From Silurus meridionalis (Eukaryota > Chordata > Actinopteri > Siluriformes > Siluridae), in contig NC_060893.1 in NCBI RefSeq assembly GCF_014805685.1, positions 17,293,025 to 17,357,024 of the forward strand: a stretch of 64,000 nucleotides of DNA. Reading direction: 5' to 3'. The stretch's first letter is position 1. Every line of letters begins with the position of its first letter. The position numbers and the translations under genes are program-made. Positions 36,477 through 46,747 of the stretch are shown here, in pieces. The notes beneath the pieces are model-generated. The model did not search any database, was not told the origin of the DNA, and saw nothing but the letters and a program-made list of their open reading frames with translations.

Positions 36477-36698
36477 TTGCTTACTTGGGCTGTGGAGTTT
36501 GGGAGTGGATGTATTGCATTCGGCCATTTGGAAGTCGTGACTCACTGAAACTTTAAAAAAAGAAAAGTGTGCATACACTATATGGACAAAAGTATTGGGA
36601 CACCTGACTTTTTGCCCATATGTGGTTCTTCTCAGAACTGTTTCCACAAAGTTATAAGCACACAACTGTATAGGATGTCTTTGAATGCAAAAGCATTA

Positions 36699-37590
36699 CC
36701 GTATTTTTCGGACTATAAGCCGCTACTTTTTTCCCACGCTTTGAACCCCACGGCTTAAACAACGTAGCGGCTAATTTATGGATTTTTCCTGGGTTTTCCC
36801 AGTTTCACAAGCTTCAAGCCAAAAAACTGAGCCCCATAACATTAGACCAATTAAATTGCTGAACAGGTTCAGGTGAACCAATGAAACTCTTTATATTAAA
36901 TCAGATGCACTCCCACTGAATCGGGCCGCATCGTAAATATGGATGATGTTCCTCTGACGTTTGACCTGCCGCTCACTCGGTCTGTCTACAGAAAATGTGA
37001 ATCTTTCGTCACGCTGAAAACAACCGGGCATGAAAAAACACACTTCACCCGTGTTCTGAGCTGCACGGCATCGAGAGAAAAGCTTCACCGATAGTGATTT
37101 TTAAACGCACAATGATGCTAAAAGATAAACTCTCGAAAGAAATTGTTGTGAAAGGAAGGAGGAAGACCGTGAACAATGACTTTCTTGGTACACTACTGTT
37201 TAGTTACTGTTTAGAAGCTGTTGAGTCAAGGTTAAGGGATAGCTCGCTAACTCCAGTTGCAACAGAAATCATATAAGCACAGACAGGTTTCCAAAACTCC
37301 TGCTTTTTTATTTTTCTTGGCAACAGCGTTACGGGTTAGTCAAAGAAACTTAGAAATGAGCATCAGAAAGTAATAAGGACATATTCTTCGGCCTTGCACA
37401 CATGCAGTAATACCAGAAAAATGTGGCGGCAGGCTATTCCCAAAATGCCGCTCTGCTCTTAAAGGAGCATATTTCACCTGTTACACTGTGTAACAGACAT
37501 TGTCTAAGCTGCACTTACAAAGATTTTTATTTTGAAAAATTCAGTGGGTTCGGCTTTATTTGGGTACGCTTAATAGTCCAGAAATTACGG
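36699..37590 (+). mobile_element. Pogo-type DNA transposon, deleted
   Basis: The left end CCGTATTTTTCGGACTATAA and the inverse of the right end (CCGTAATTTCTGGACTATTA) form terminal inverted repeats, with TA on both sides (36697-36698 and 37591-37592). These ends are typical of a very abundant fish pogo/Tigger-like group. Internal coding remnants fit a DDE_1-type transposase. Length is 892 bp, far below an autonomous element. Confidence 0.85.
36939..37276 (+). pseudogene. Pogo-type transposase remnant
   Basis: MDDVPLTFDLPLTRSVYRKC, FVTLKTTGHEKTHFTRVLSC and TASREKL match the start of the DDE_1 catalytic domain of pogo-like transposases. A stop and frameshift follow near 37086, then VIFKRTM-type sequence (MIFKRTMMLKDKLSKEIVVK) resumes at 37094. 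Beyond KGRRK the homology ends, so the rest of the catalytic domain is deleted. Confidence 0.75.
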
Positions 37591-37652
37591 TAGTTTTTCC
37601 CTTTATTCATCCCTTCCTTTGACTATGAGACCCAAACCTGTTCCAGCACAAC

Positions 37653-38018
37653 AATTCAATTCTATTTATTTTTATTTGTATAGCGCTTTAAACAATGGAT
37701 ATTGTCTCAAAGCAGTTTTACACAGATGGTTATAAAGAATGAATACATTTGTCCCTAATGAGCAAACGGTGGCCAGGTAAAACTTCCTGTTATGGCATAA
37801 GGAAGAAACCTTAAGAATAACCAGACTAAAGAGGGAACCCATCCTCATCTCGGTGGCAACAAATGTAAATTTGTTTACAGTTAAATGTTGTTGAGGTGTG
37901 CAGTGATGGTGATTAAAGGCACCCTGTGGTCCTAAGTCATTGTAGCAGACTGTTGACAGTTCAAATCCATCCTTAAAGCTCCTGTGTTGCACTGTAATTT
38001 CATGGATTCCCAGGCCGT
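37653..38018 (-). mobile_element. LINE/SINE 3' end inside Tc1 relic
   Basis: On the minus strand the segment ends with TTTAAAGCGCTATACAAATA and an A-rich tail, and contains TTTGAGACAATATCCATTG and GATGAGGATGGGTTCCCTCT. These are shared, at a distance, with the 3' ends of the L2/Rex1-type LINE copies here. It is a different subfamily or a SINE that shares the LINE tail. The 106-codon antisense frame is not a gene. Confidence 0.65.
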
Positions 38019-38047
38019 TGATGCAATGCCCCTGTTCACAAAGCCAG

Positions 38048-38984
38048 TTCCACTTTTATTCAGTTGGATTTCTTCTGTTTTCATTTGATCGTACTGCACA
38101 ATGTAAGGAAAGGGAGCGAGAGAGAGAGACAGAGATTTACTTATGGCATACTGAGTGTGCAGGTGAAATATCCTGACTCATCTCTCACAGTCACACACAT
38201 TAAACACACGCTGAGATCAAAATAGAAATGTTCTCTCTCATGGTCACACATATCACACACATTAACACATGCTGACATTGACACAAACGCACACCTGCAT
38301 GCACCCACCCACATTCTGAACCCTTTCCATTACTATACGGTGCATATACTATATCTTACCCACATTGGTATCCACTCATTTACTCTTTTCTACTTGACTT
38401 CTTTTTTTTATATTTTACATGTTCCACTTCATATTGACTTCTTTTCAAGTAATCTTTTGTCTATTTATTCTATTTTATAAGGCATGTCTATTAGTTTAGG
38501 GGTATTCATTTCCAGTGACTGGGTTAACCTGAAGGCCATTTAATTAACTGATTAGTTGATTTGTTTGATTCGTTTGAGATTTTTCTTTTCATTTATACAG
38601 CAAATAGTCTAATTAATTTGAAGCATAATACAATGTAAAGACAGTGAAGAGCAAAAGAGTATGTGAGATTTACTGAAGAAATTATTATTTTTTACCAAAC
38701 TGTTTTTTTTTTTCACTTTTCGAATGATTTTAGTGAAGACACCTTTTTATACCAAAAAGAAGATGCTACAGGTCTTTTTTATTAGGTTTTTGCTCACTGG
38801 AATTGTATGAGTCCTGAGCTAAAGTAAGCACTTCTCTCTACCTTCCTAATGCTGAGGTTTTGCTGGAAAGATTTTTTTTCTGGACATCATCCAGACCTTC
38901 ATATAGACTTCAAAACAACTTCTACCAGGGACAGTAAAAAAGTAAAGATTCACCATAGTTTAAAAGATTAGATGCCTATAATGG
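38048..38984. other. AT-rich unique DNA, nothing recognised
   Basis: No gene or element end was recognised; short CACA-rich stretches lie at 38180-38310. Confidence 0.5.
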
Positions 38985-39128
38985 GCCACTATTACTAATG
39001 CACACTACAGTGTGATCAGTAAGCATCATTACTGACACACAGTATAGGGAGATCAGTACCTGTCATTACTGACACACACTCCAGGAATTAGTAATTGCCT
39101 TTCTTGTTTCACATTCTAGGGTGGTCAG
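38985..39128. repeat. 37-bp minisatellite, left part
   Basis: About four units of a 37-bp repeat (for example ACACACAGTATAGGGAGATC followed by AGTACCTGTCATTACTG). The last unit is cut at GTGGTCAG, the left target octamer of the hAT-type element. The array resumes at 43350. Confidence 0.85.
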
Positions 39129-39433
39129 TAGGGGTATAATGGTACACGCATTCGTACTGAAAGTTTTCGACACGGCTTTCGGTTTGGTATACGTGTATCA
39201 AATGCAATCCTTTTACGTGCAGAACATAGCTGAATTCCCTTTGGAACATATTAAATGGTGGACCGCCTCGCACTTTGAGTGCATTTTTTTTTTATTATTG
39301 TTATTATTAAAATTTTAAACATACACAATAATGCCAAGGGTATAAAAATAGAGTTAGCATAGTGTCACTGTGGCTACTCACTACGTAACAGAAATCAAAT
39401 TTATTGCACATTAATAAAAATGTAGAGATTCCA

Positions 39434-39706
39434 TAGCATTAGTGTTAGCTGCTAACCAGAATAGAATAGCCTTTGTTTGACACATATACATTACAGCACA
39501 TTGATTCTTTCTTTGCATATCCTATCTTGCTCAGATGCTCGGATCACAGTGCAATGTCAGCCATGATATGGCACCCCTGGAACACAAAGGGTTAAGGGCC
39601 TTGCTCAAGAGCCCAAGAGTGGCAGCTTGGTAATACCAGGGGTTGAAACCCTGACCGTCCGATCAGTAACCCACAAATTGGCTAGCAGCTAACACTAGTG
39701 CTATGA
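39434..39706. repeat. Dispersed repeat between 23-bp inverted repeats
   Basis: ATAGCATTAGTGTTAGCTGC (39434 on) and its inverse (ending CTAACACTAGTGCTAT at 39706) match at 21 of 23 positions. Between them is a copy of the 260-bp dispersed repeat also found at 11283-11545 (TACATTACAGCACATTGATT, GGGTTAAGGGCCTTGCTCAA, GATCAGTAACCC). The inverted arms are not present at 11283, so they are probably host sequence or an outer element. Confidence 0.6.
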
Positions 39707-39833
39707 ATTTTATCATTTTATGTCCCGCCTTCAAGAATTTCTCTTAAAAGGAAACAATCCTTACAATTCCACATATCAAGGGAGTGAATGACTGAAGGAT
39801 AGAAAGAATGAAGATAGAAAGAATTTGTTGAAG

Positions 39834-39900
39834 TCAAGTTTATTTCTATAGTGCTTTTCACAACAGACATTGTCTCAAAGCAGCTTTACAGAATTAAGAA
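39834..39900 (-). mobile_element. L2/Rex1-type LINE 3' tail fragment
   Basis: TCAAGTCAAGTTTATTTCTA and GTGCTTTTCACAACAGACAT are the antisense of the LINE tail seen at 16000-16048. Only about 65 bp is present. Confidence 0.8.
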
Positions 39901-40269
39901 AGAGTTAAAAGTAGAACAGTTAGGTAGATGATATGAAATTAAATATTAAATGTAACACCCACACATCTGTATTGCACAAATAGGGGTCTAACAAATGTAA
40001 ACAATTTCATTATTTTTTTCCATTTATTAAAATTTCTTTCATCAATTTAATTTGTGCCAATTTAATTGATTACTAAATGTACTCAATATAATAAAAAAAG
40101 TGTATTGCATTAATTTGATTTATTCTATTTTATTTTAATAAAATATTATACAGTATTATTTTATATATTATTTAACCAAGCAGGCATTTAATATAAAATT
40201 GTAAAAAGAAAATTAAAACTGTTGATGTTTACAAATGTTAATAATACTAAACTGCAGTAATAAAAAACA
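39901..40269. other. AT-rich DNA, nothing recognised
   Basis: No element end or gene was recognised; probably part of the hAT-type shell or an unrecognised insert. Confidence 0.4.
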
Positions 40270-40980
40270 TCTTTAGGTAACGTATGTAATCCTAGTTCCC
40301 TGAGGGAACAAGATGCTGCATCAGAACTCTTTGGGAACGCAACCGTGTCTAAAATAATGTGTGTAATCCAGTGGCAGGCAGTCAGGGCCAGCAATGCCTT
40401 CTCTGCTGGCCTAACGCTATCAGAAGTGCTGACCTACATTTACAAACTAAATTCTAATATTTGTTCTATGAAATTTTGGGATTACCAAGGGCACCTTGGG
40501 GCTGTAACCTGTTTTAGGGTACAAAAAGGCACTGGCCATACCTGGAGAGACTCCAGAAGAAGAAGGGCACAGAAAGGACCTGCAGATCTCCGACTCTCTT
40601 GAAAGAGCAAATGGCCATCAAGAACGTGGTCTTGATGGAGAGGTACCTCCAAGATGCCTCGGCCAGGGGCCTTTAAGGGGGGCTCTGATGGTCAGGTTCC
40701 ATCCTGACATTCTAGGTTCATTCTAGGTCACACCCGGGCCCTAAACCTCTGTGTGCCACAAAGAGAACGCATCATTAGGGGGTTTCTGCCCAGAGACTGC
40801 CCGCTAAGGGGGCATGATACATCAGGGCCAACCCTTTGGCAAACTGTACTTGGAGGAATTCCAGCAATGAACCAACCTGGCAGTGGACTGGATCCAGCTG
40901 GTGGTGCTCACACCATTAGCAAAACAGGTGCCATCTGGCGGCATATGACCTCATTGTGGAGGGAGCTCTGAAGTGGAACC

Positions 40981-41420
40981 TCAGGGCTGTGCCAAAGCCA
41001 CCTTGGAGCCACCAGGAGAAGATGACTCCATCCCAGGGAACTCTTTCCAGAACGCCCGGAAGCAGTGCGACAAGGGGAAGGCATACAGACGCAGCCTCGG
41101 ACATGCCCGAGCCATGGCGTCCAGCCCCAGTGGGGCTGGAGGAGTAAGGGCGAACCAGAGGGGACAGTACGGCATCTTTTGAGACGTGAACAGATCCACC
41201 CTGGCTTTGCCGAATCTCTCCCAAATCTTCTCCACCACAAGGTGGAGCTGCCATTCCCCGGGTCTCAACCCCTGCTTAGAAAGGGTCTGTGTCTGCTGCT
41301 TCGTTCGACTGACCCGGGATGTAAGCTGCTCTCATTGAGAGGAGCTTCCCCTGGGCCCACAGGAGGATCTGGTGCACCAGCCTGTACAGGGGGCGTGAGC
41401 ACAGACCACCTTGATGGTTG
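40981..41420 (-). pseudogene. DIRS RNase H and downstream coding remnant
   Basis: Reading down from 41420: LVHQILLWAQGKLLSMRAAY and IPGQSNEAADTDLSKQG, the end of the RNase H domain (HLN-AD-LSR type). Then WQLHLVVEKIWERFGKARVD, LFTSQKMPYCPLWFALTPPA and PLGLDAMARACPRLRLYAFP follow, matching the region after RNase H in fish DIRS proteins. The RNase H start (WHINCPEMLGVLLALKHFLP, RMDNTSVVS) lies on the far side of the LINE insertion at 41930-42060. Confidence 0.85.
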
Positions 41421-41439
41421 ATGTAAAACACACTCATTA

Positions 41440-41926
41440 CTCATCTCAATCCATTCCACCAACATTTATTTATTTATTATTTATACTTAACCATATTGCA
41501 CTGTTTACTGTTTGCATGCTGTTTTTTGCACCTCTTGACTGCTGCTACTGCTGATTTTGCACTGCATTGTGTTTGTTTACAAATAATCTTGGTTATAGTT
41601 GTTAAAGTTCTCTTTGCACAGTATTGTATATTCAAAGTATACAGTAGGTTTACTGGTTGGCGCTATCTTGTGTTAAGTGTATTCTTTTATGTGTCTTGTG
41701 TTGTCTGTTTGTACTGTCTGTACTGTCTGTCTGTACTGTTTATCGTCTGCACTGTTTGCACTAGGTTGCACTTGATGCATTCATGTAGCTTTGTGTTGTG
41801 TTGTAGCTCTATGTTGTTTAGTGTAGCACCAGGGTTCTGGAGGAAAGTTGTCTCGTTTTTACTATGTACTGTGTACCACTGTGTATAGTAGAAATAACAA
41901 TAAAACTTGTCTTGACTTGACTTGAC
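41440..41926 (+). mobile_element. LINE 3' end inserted in DIRS RNase H
   Basis: The segment has TTTGCACTGCATTG-like and CACTGTGTATAGTAG motifs and ends with ATAACAATAAAACTTGTC and an ACTTGACTTGACTTGACT tail, typical of an L2/Rex1-related 3' end. It separates RMDNTSVVS from LVHQILLWAQ of the DIRS RNase H, so it is younger than the DIRS copy. It has no coding sequence. Confidence 0.75.
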
Positions 41927-42099
41927 TAAGAGACCACCGAGGTGTTGTCCATACGGATCAGCATGTGGTGATCTCCAAGTTTAGGGAGAAAATGCTTTAA
42001 CGCTAGAAGCACGCCCAGCATCTCTGGGCAATTAATGTGCCAAAGTAGATGGGGCCCTTCCCATAGACCTCCCCACTCTGTAAGGGACATTATCGATCA

Positions 42100-42646
42100 G
42101 TCGTTAGCATTACCAAGGCCAAGTGGGATAACACTGGACACAGGTGCCATGACCCCTAGCAGTTTCTGAAACGGCTTGACAGTGAGAAACTGTCCTTCTT
42201 GACGGCTGTAAGGCTGGCCACAATGTGGGCAGGGGAAAGCTGTGCACGAGAAGTACACGAATCCCATCTAATGCAGAGTTAGGTGCTCCTCTGTAATGGA
42301 GAAAGCACACTCTTCCCGGCGTTCAGCCGAAACCACAAAACCTTCATGTGAGCGAGAACAACATCTCGATGCTGACCTGCTAACTGCTCTGATCGAGCCA
42401 ATATCAACCTATGGTCAATATAGTTGAGGATGCGGATGCACTAAAGTCTCAGGGAGACCAGAGCCACATTGACACATTTTGTGAAGGTGCGGGGTGAGAG
42501 GACAAGGCAAAACGGAAGAACCCAAAACTGGTAAGCTTTGCGAAAGTGAACCTCAGAAACCTCCTGTGAGAAGGAAGGATTGATTCATGAAAGTACACAT
42601 TCTTTAGATCTACCATGACAAACCAGTACTCAGATGGCAACAGCAC
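42100..42646 (-). pseudogene. DIRS reverse transcriptase remnant
   Basis: The minus strand gives EYWFVMVDLKNVYFHESILP and RRFLRFTFAK, the first catalytic Asp block (DLK) of DIRS reverse transcriptases. After frameshifts it gives LNYIDHRLILARSEQLAGQH, the YxDD block with its second Asp changed to His, then HMKVLWFRLNAGKSVLSPLQ and a block ending LTVKPFQKLLG. The changed catalytic residue, stops and frameshifts make it inactive. Confidence 0.85.
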
Positions 42647-43349
42647 AAGTCACAACCCCCGAAAATGCTTACTGGCTCTTTTTTATTTACATTTTTTTTA
42701 TATCCACGAGTAGTGAGGAGTGCTCTCCGGGAGCGGAACGTTCGCATAGAAATGCGAGCAGAATGTGCATGGCACAATTAGCAAGGCAAAATATGAATGT
42801 GCGCCGCCGGCTCCCTCAGAAACCGACCTAGCTCTGCCCACAACTCCATAGCTCCTCGAGCCTAACTTGCAAAGTGCCCTCGGAGAGTGTCACTCAGGAA
42901 TGGAGCAATGGCTTTAACATGCAAACACAGTTCTAGCAACCGGCACTTTCGAGAACTGACTTAGCGTGCTCCGCTCACAGGATTTTTATTTATTTTTTCT
43001 GACGAACAATTGACAGACAATTCAACATATACAAACAGAGAGCTTTGTGAACAAACAGAAGCTGGCACCGGCTTCACTCAATGTACGTTTTATACTTCCT
43101 GGTTGTGACGTCACCCCAGCAGTGACGGCCCGAGTCCAATTTTGACTGATTACACACATTATTTCCGAGTGTGGACAACGCTGCCACTTTCCCAAAGTGT
43201 TGCGACGCAGCTCGACTTCCTGAAAGGGAACAACAAGCAACTTTTATGTTTTGCATTTCTTTCTCCTAGCATACCAAAATTTAACAAAACCATGATTTAT
43301 AACCGAGGTATGTACCGAACTGTAAATTTTGTGCACTGTTACATGCCGA

Positions 43350-43545
43350 GTGATCAGAAACTTATTAGTGTTATGTAGAGTTATTAGTAACACACACTAC
43401 AGGGTGAACAATAAGCACCATCACTGACACACACTATAGGGTGAACAATAACTGTTAATATTGATAAACATTCCAGCGTGATCAGTATTTGTTATTAGTG
43501 TTACACATTACAGGGTGGTATGAATCTGTCATTACTGTCATTAAC
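43350..43545. repeat. 37-bp minisatellite, right part
   Basis: After the rest of the interrupted unit, four units of exactly 37 bp follow (for example ACACACTATAGGGTGAACAA...ATATTG and TTACACATTACAGGGTGGTA...TTACTG). The unit matches the left part at 38985-39128, showing one array was split by the hAT-type insertion. Confidence 0.88.
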
Positions 43546-43683
43546 ACACACACCCCCACACACACTCAGAAGTGTGTATTGCTCAAAGGGCTGTTTGTTC
43601 TCTGAAGTGCTTTATTATATTTCCATTAGAGAGAAAAATGAAGAGGAAAAACATCATTCATTTTCAAACATTGTTCCACAAAA

Positions 43684-43720
43684 TGTGTGTGTGTGTTGTG
43701 TGTGTGTGTGTGTGTGTGTT
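43684..43720. repeat. (GT)n microsatellite
   Basis: About 18 GT units with one interruption. Confidence 0.95.
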
Positions 43721-43790
43721 TAACAGCAAAAAAGCAATGAGATGAAAGAGATGGGGGAGGCTAGTGATTTAAATTGATAAATGACAGAAA

Positions 43791-43842
43791 GAGAGAGAGA
43801 AAGAGAAAGAGAGAGAGAGAGAAAAGAGAGAGAGAGAAAGAG
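43791..43842. repeat. Imperfect (GA)n microsatellite
   Basis: GA units with several AA interruptions. Confidence 0.93.
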
Positions 43843-43921
43843 GTTGATGATGAAAGATGAAAGTGATGTTTTGCCCTCTACAATTTTCAGATGCAGACTC
43901 AAGTAATCAAACAGCTTCGTT

Positions 43922-43923
<2 letters not shown>

Positions 43924-43986
<63 letters not shown>
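43924..43986. repeat. (CA)n microsatellite
   Basis: About 31 perfect CA units. Confidence 0.97.
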
Positions 43987-43988
<2 letters not shown>

Positions 43989-44492
43989 GAACACATTTTT
44001 TATTGCACACCCAATAAGTTTTAATAAAACAAACTCTATGTAATATAATTCCTTCCATTAGTCTCAACTTAAAAACACTACCTGTCCTTAAATCTTCCTC
44101 TGTCTCTCTTTCCTTCTATCTGTTCTATGTCCTGTCCTTGTTTATATCATTTGTCCTTCTTACCAGCCATGGGCATTACATTTGCTTTGACAAGAACTAA
44201 GGAAAAAAATGATGGGCAGAAAAACACTAATAAACATAGGAAGTACTTGCAGAAGTGCTTATCTAATACAAATCTGTGCATCTAATAAAAAATTGAGAAT
44301 AATGTTTAAATTCTCTTCAGCTTTTCAAAACACTCCCTACTATCATGACATGATGTACATTTTCAAGATATATGTCACAGAACAGGCAATGTATTTTATA
44401 GAAAGTGTTTGGATATACTGCTACCATACGAACCTATCATTTAAAACATTTCCTAGTAAATATAGCTAGTACACAATTAGGCATATTGTACC
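43987..44492. other. Unique DNA, nothing recognised
   Basis: No gene or repeat was recognised. Confidence 0.5.
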
Positions 44493-44687
44493 CCAGGGCT
44501 CCTCACTCTACATCAGTACCTGACTTTACTAATGCCCTTGTGGCTGAGTGAGCACAACCCTCCACAAACACACTCCAAAATCTAGGGGAACATCTTCCCA
44601 AGAGAGTGGGGGTTATTATAGGTATAGGTTATTACATATTATTATAACAGCAAATGTCCACAAACTTTTATCCTAATAGTATAACTC
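44493..44687 (+). mobile_element. Tc1-like relic, 3' end only
   Basis: CACTCTACATCAGTACCTGA, CCTTGTGGCTGAGTGAGCAC, CACTCCAAAATCTAGGGGAA, TTATTATAACAGCAAATGTC and CACAAACTTTTATCC are the 3' coding and terminal part of the Tc1-like family whose 5' part is at 36576-38047. Some inner sequence is duplicated or deleted. No frame is intact. Confidence 0.75.
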
Positions 44688-46188
44688 AAACACACCCTAT
44701 TACCGTAGCTCTAACTGCCTGAATGAGAATAAATTAGTCATCATTCAATGACTTTCTCTCAAATTTTAGAAATAAAAACAACTCCAATAAGCTAAATCCA
44801 TTTTGAGTTAAATCCTATACTGAGTGCTGATTGGCTGTAGCGACTGGCTATCCTCATGTATCTGGACTACTTTTAGATCAACACCTCTGAGACACAAATT
44901 GAATGATTGTAATGACAAGTTACAACAACTTGTTCTTTTCCTACCAGATGCAATAATAATTAAAAAAAAATATGTAGCTTTAATAAACACAACTAAGCAA
45001 AGTGTAAATGAATGAATTCTGTTATGTTTTTTAAAGTAGACTACAATACACACAACATTTTACACTCATTAATTTGTCACATCACATAAAACAACAGAAG
45101 GTGTCACTTCAATAAGCAAAATCAAACAACAAAAAAAAAACTTCACAGATCACACTTGAGATATCATAATTATATCAAACACCAGCAATGCTACAAATCA
45201 TCCATAAATAATGTTTAATACAAACAAGTATAATAGGAACGGCTCAGCAGCAGGTATGGACAAAAATTTATTATCTGGGCAATAGGATAGAAAGAAAACA
45301 TGAGAAATAATCTTACTCCTGTCACTTCTGTTCACACCAGGTGCTCACATACTGTGAAATTGTTTAATGAGACAAATCTATTTTTTTTATTTAATTATCG
45401 GCTGAGACAAATGTAACAGTTATTTTTACACAGTGCATTATGATAAGAATTACCTGACTATATTTGGAGGCTGCAGGCATCACTAGTAATAATATTAACA
45501 TACCAATAAAGCTGAACGTTTCATTTATTACAGATATTATACATATTTAACAACCGTCCTCATTCCACTATTAGATACAATCCATATAATGTTATACAAC
45601 TCTTTAAGCTTCAGAACCTCTATTTGAAGTAAAAGTAGAAAAAGAAATGTTTAAATTATATAGGATATATATACCTTTTGATAATTTTGATTCAACTAGA
45701 GGTAAACCTCAGCTGAGTGGTAAAATTAATATATTTTTTTCTGTTGTATTTAAAGCTTTTAAAACTCAACAATCCTTCACTTTTCTCACTTTGTTTTATG
45801 ATCTGCTTGGTAATGAAGTCTCCAGGATTACCATGCTATATTTTATACTTAGCTCTTTTGGCTACAGGATTATAGTTACTTTATGACTTTCCTTATCAAT
45901 ATATCCATGCCATCTGTTAGTCTGGTGTACGGTCAGAGGATTTCCCAGAAATCACTGCACTGTCACAGGGTTTTTTCCGCAATTGTTTCACATACAAAAC
46001 CCCTTACTGCACATTGACAAATCTTTTAATTGATCTATTCATGGTTGTTGTCGGTTCATGTTGTAATGCTTCTGTGTCTATCTTATATTTGTTTCTTTGT
46101 TTGTATCCCTGCACTGCAATAAACTTTTTTTGCACTTGCATCAACTTTGTTACATGACACTGTACACATACTGACAGCAAGTGTTATA
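44688..46188. other. AT-rich unique DNA, nothing recognised
   Basis: No gene or element end was recognised. Sequence at about 45920-46140 (CTGCACTGCAATAAAC near the end) faintly resembles a LINE 3' tail but lacks firm motifs. Confidence 0.45.
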
Positions 46189-46617
46189 CACTAAAGTTTG
46201 CGGACACCTGATCATAATTATGGTATGTGCTTTTTGAGCATCGCATTCCACATTTAGTCCCAATTATATTCCCTTATATTCTCCCTCTACTCTTTTGGGA
46301 AGATGTTCCACTAGCATTTGGAGTGCAGTTTTGGACATTTGTCTTCATCAGCCACAAGGGTGTTAGCAGAATCAGGTGCTGATTCAGGTGAAGAGGTCTG
46401 GGGTGCAGTCAGTGCTCCAATTCATCGCGGATGTGTAAAATAGGGTTGACTTAAGATAGAAAATAAAAAAAATAGGGCCACTTAAGATCCTCCTCTCCAA
46501 ACCATAAAAAGCAGATCTTAAAGGAGCTGGCTTTGTGCGCAGAGGCACTGTCATGTTTGGAGAATAACCACATATGGCAGGAAAAATCAGGTGTCCTAAT
46601 ACTTTTATCCATATATG
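46189..46617 (-). mobile_element. Tc1-like 429-bp deletion derivative
   Basis: The ends CACTAAAGTTTGCGGACACC and, inverted, CATATATGGATAAAAGTATT are related terminal repeats, with TA at 46187-46188 and 46618-46619. Between them antisense parts of the same Tc1-like family (CATTCCACATTTAGTCCC, GTGCAGTCAGTGCTCCAATT, CACTGTCATGTTTGGAGAAT, CACATATGGCAG) are joined with large deletions. It is a non-autonomous derivative of the family at 36576 and 44493. Confidence 0.82.
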
Positions 46618-46747
46618 TACTCATAAAAAAGTCTATACTAAATTCTGCAGGTGCTAACATTCATCATCTGCTATTATTTTTCCCCTTCCTTTATATAATA
46701 CTTGAAGTTTCTGACTATAACCAGTTTTTACTCTTTACTAACTATTA

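Larger units (their letters stand above)
36576..38047 (+). mobile_element. Tc1-like relic interrupted by two younger elements
   Basis: The left end CACTATATGGACAAAAGTAT follows a TA and matches a common fish Tc1-like family. Its body continues to AAAGCATTA (36698), is cut by a pogo-type element, resumes at about 37593 with GAGACCCAAACCTGTTCCAG, is cut again by a LINE/SINE tail (37653-38018), and resumes with GCAATGCCCCTGTTCACAAA before ending near 38047. The right half is missing. Its right half-family is seen at 44493-44687, and an antisense derivative at 46189-46617. Confidence 0.8.
40270..43240 (-). mobile_element. DIRS-type retrotransposon with inverted terminal repeats
   Basis: The left terminal block (GTTCCCTGAGGGAACAAGAT, CTTTGGGAACGCAACC, AAATAATGTGTGTAATCCAG) is repeated in inverse order and orientation at 43130-43232 (GATTACACACATTATTTCC, TTTCCCAAAGTGTTGCGACG, CTTCCTGAAAGGGAAC). 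Inverted rather than direct terminal repeats are a hallmark of DIRS elements. The minus strand between them encodes reverse transcriptase (42100-42646) and RNase H with downstream parts (40981-42090). The tyrosine recombinase region was not recognised. About 2.5 kb remains once the LINE insert at 41440-41926 is removed, against about 5-6 kb for complete fish DIRS elements. Confidence 0.85.
39129..43349. mobile_element. hAT-type element shell, filled with younger inserts
   Basis: The left end TAGGGGTATAATGGTACACG and the inverse of the right end TCGGCATGTAACAGTGCACA are diverged terminal inverted repeats of a fish hAT group. The flanking octamers GTGGTCAG (39121-39128) and GTGATCAG (43350-43357) match at 7 of 8. 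The hAT DNA proper is about 170 bp at the left and 110 bp at the right. Between them lie a foldback repeat, a LINE tail and a DIRS retrotransposon. No transposase was found. Confidence 0.75.

Noticed and set aside
37672..37992. 106-codon minus-strand frame
   Set aside because: It lies in a LINE/SINE 3' end that is non-coding in related copies.
40345..41421. GC-rich plus-strand open frames that could pass for a small gene
   Set aside because: They are antisense to the DIRS RNase H and downstream coding region, which carries family motifs on the minus strand.
38985..43545. Regular 37-bp units considered as a CRISPR array
   Set aside because: Units are contiguous tandem copies with no unique spacers, and the genome is clearly vertebrate.
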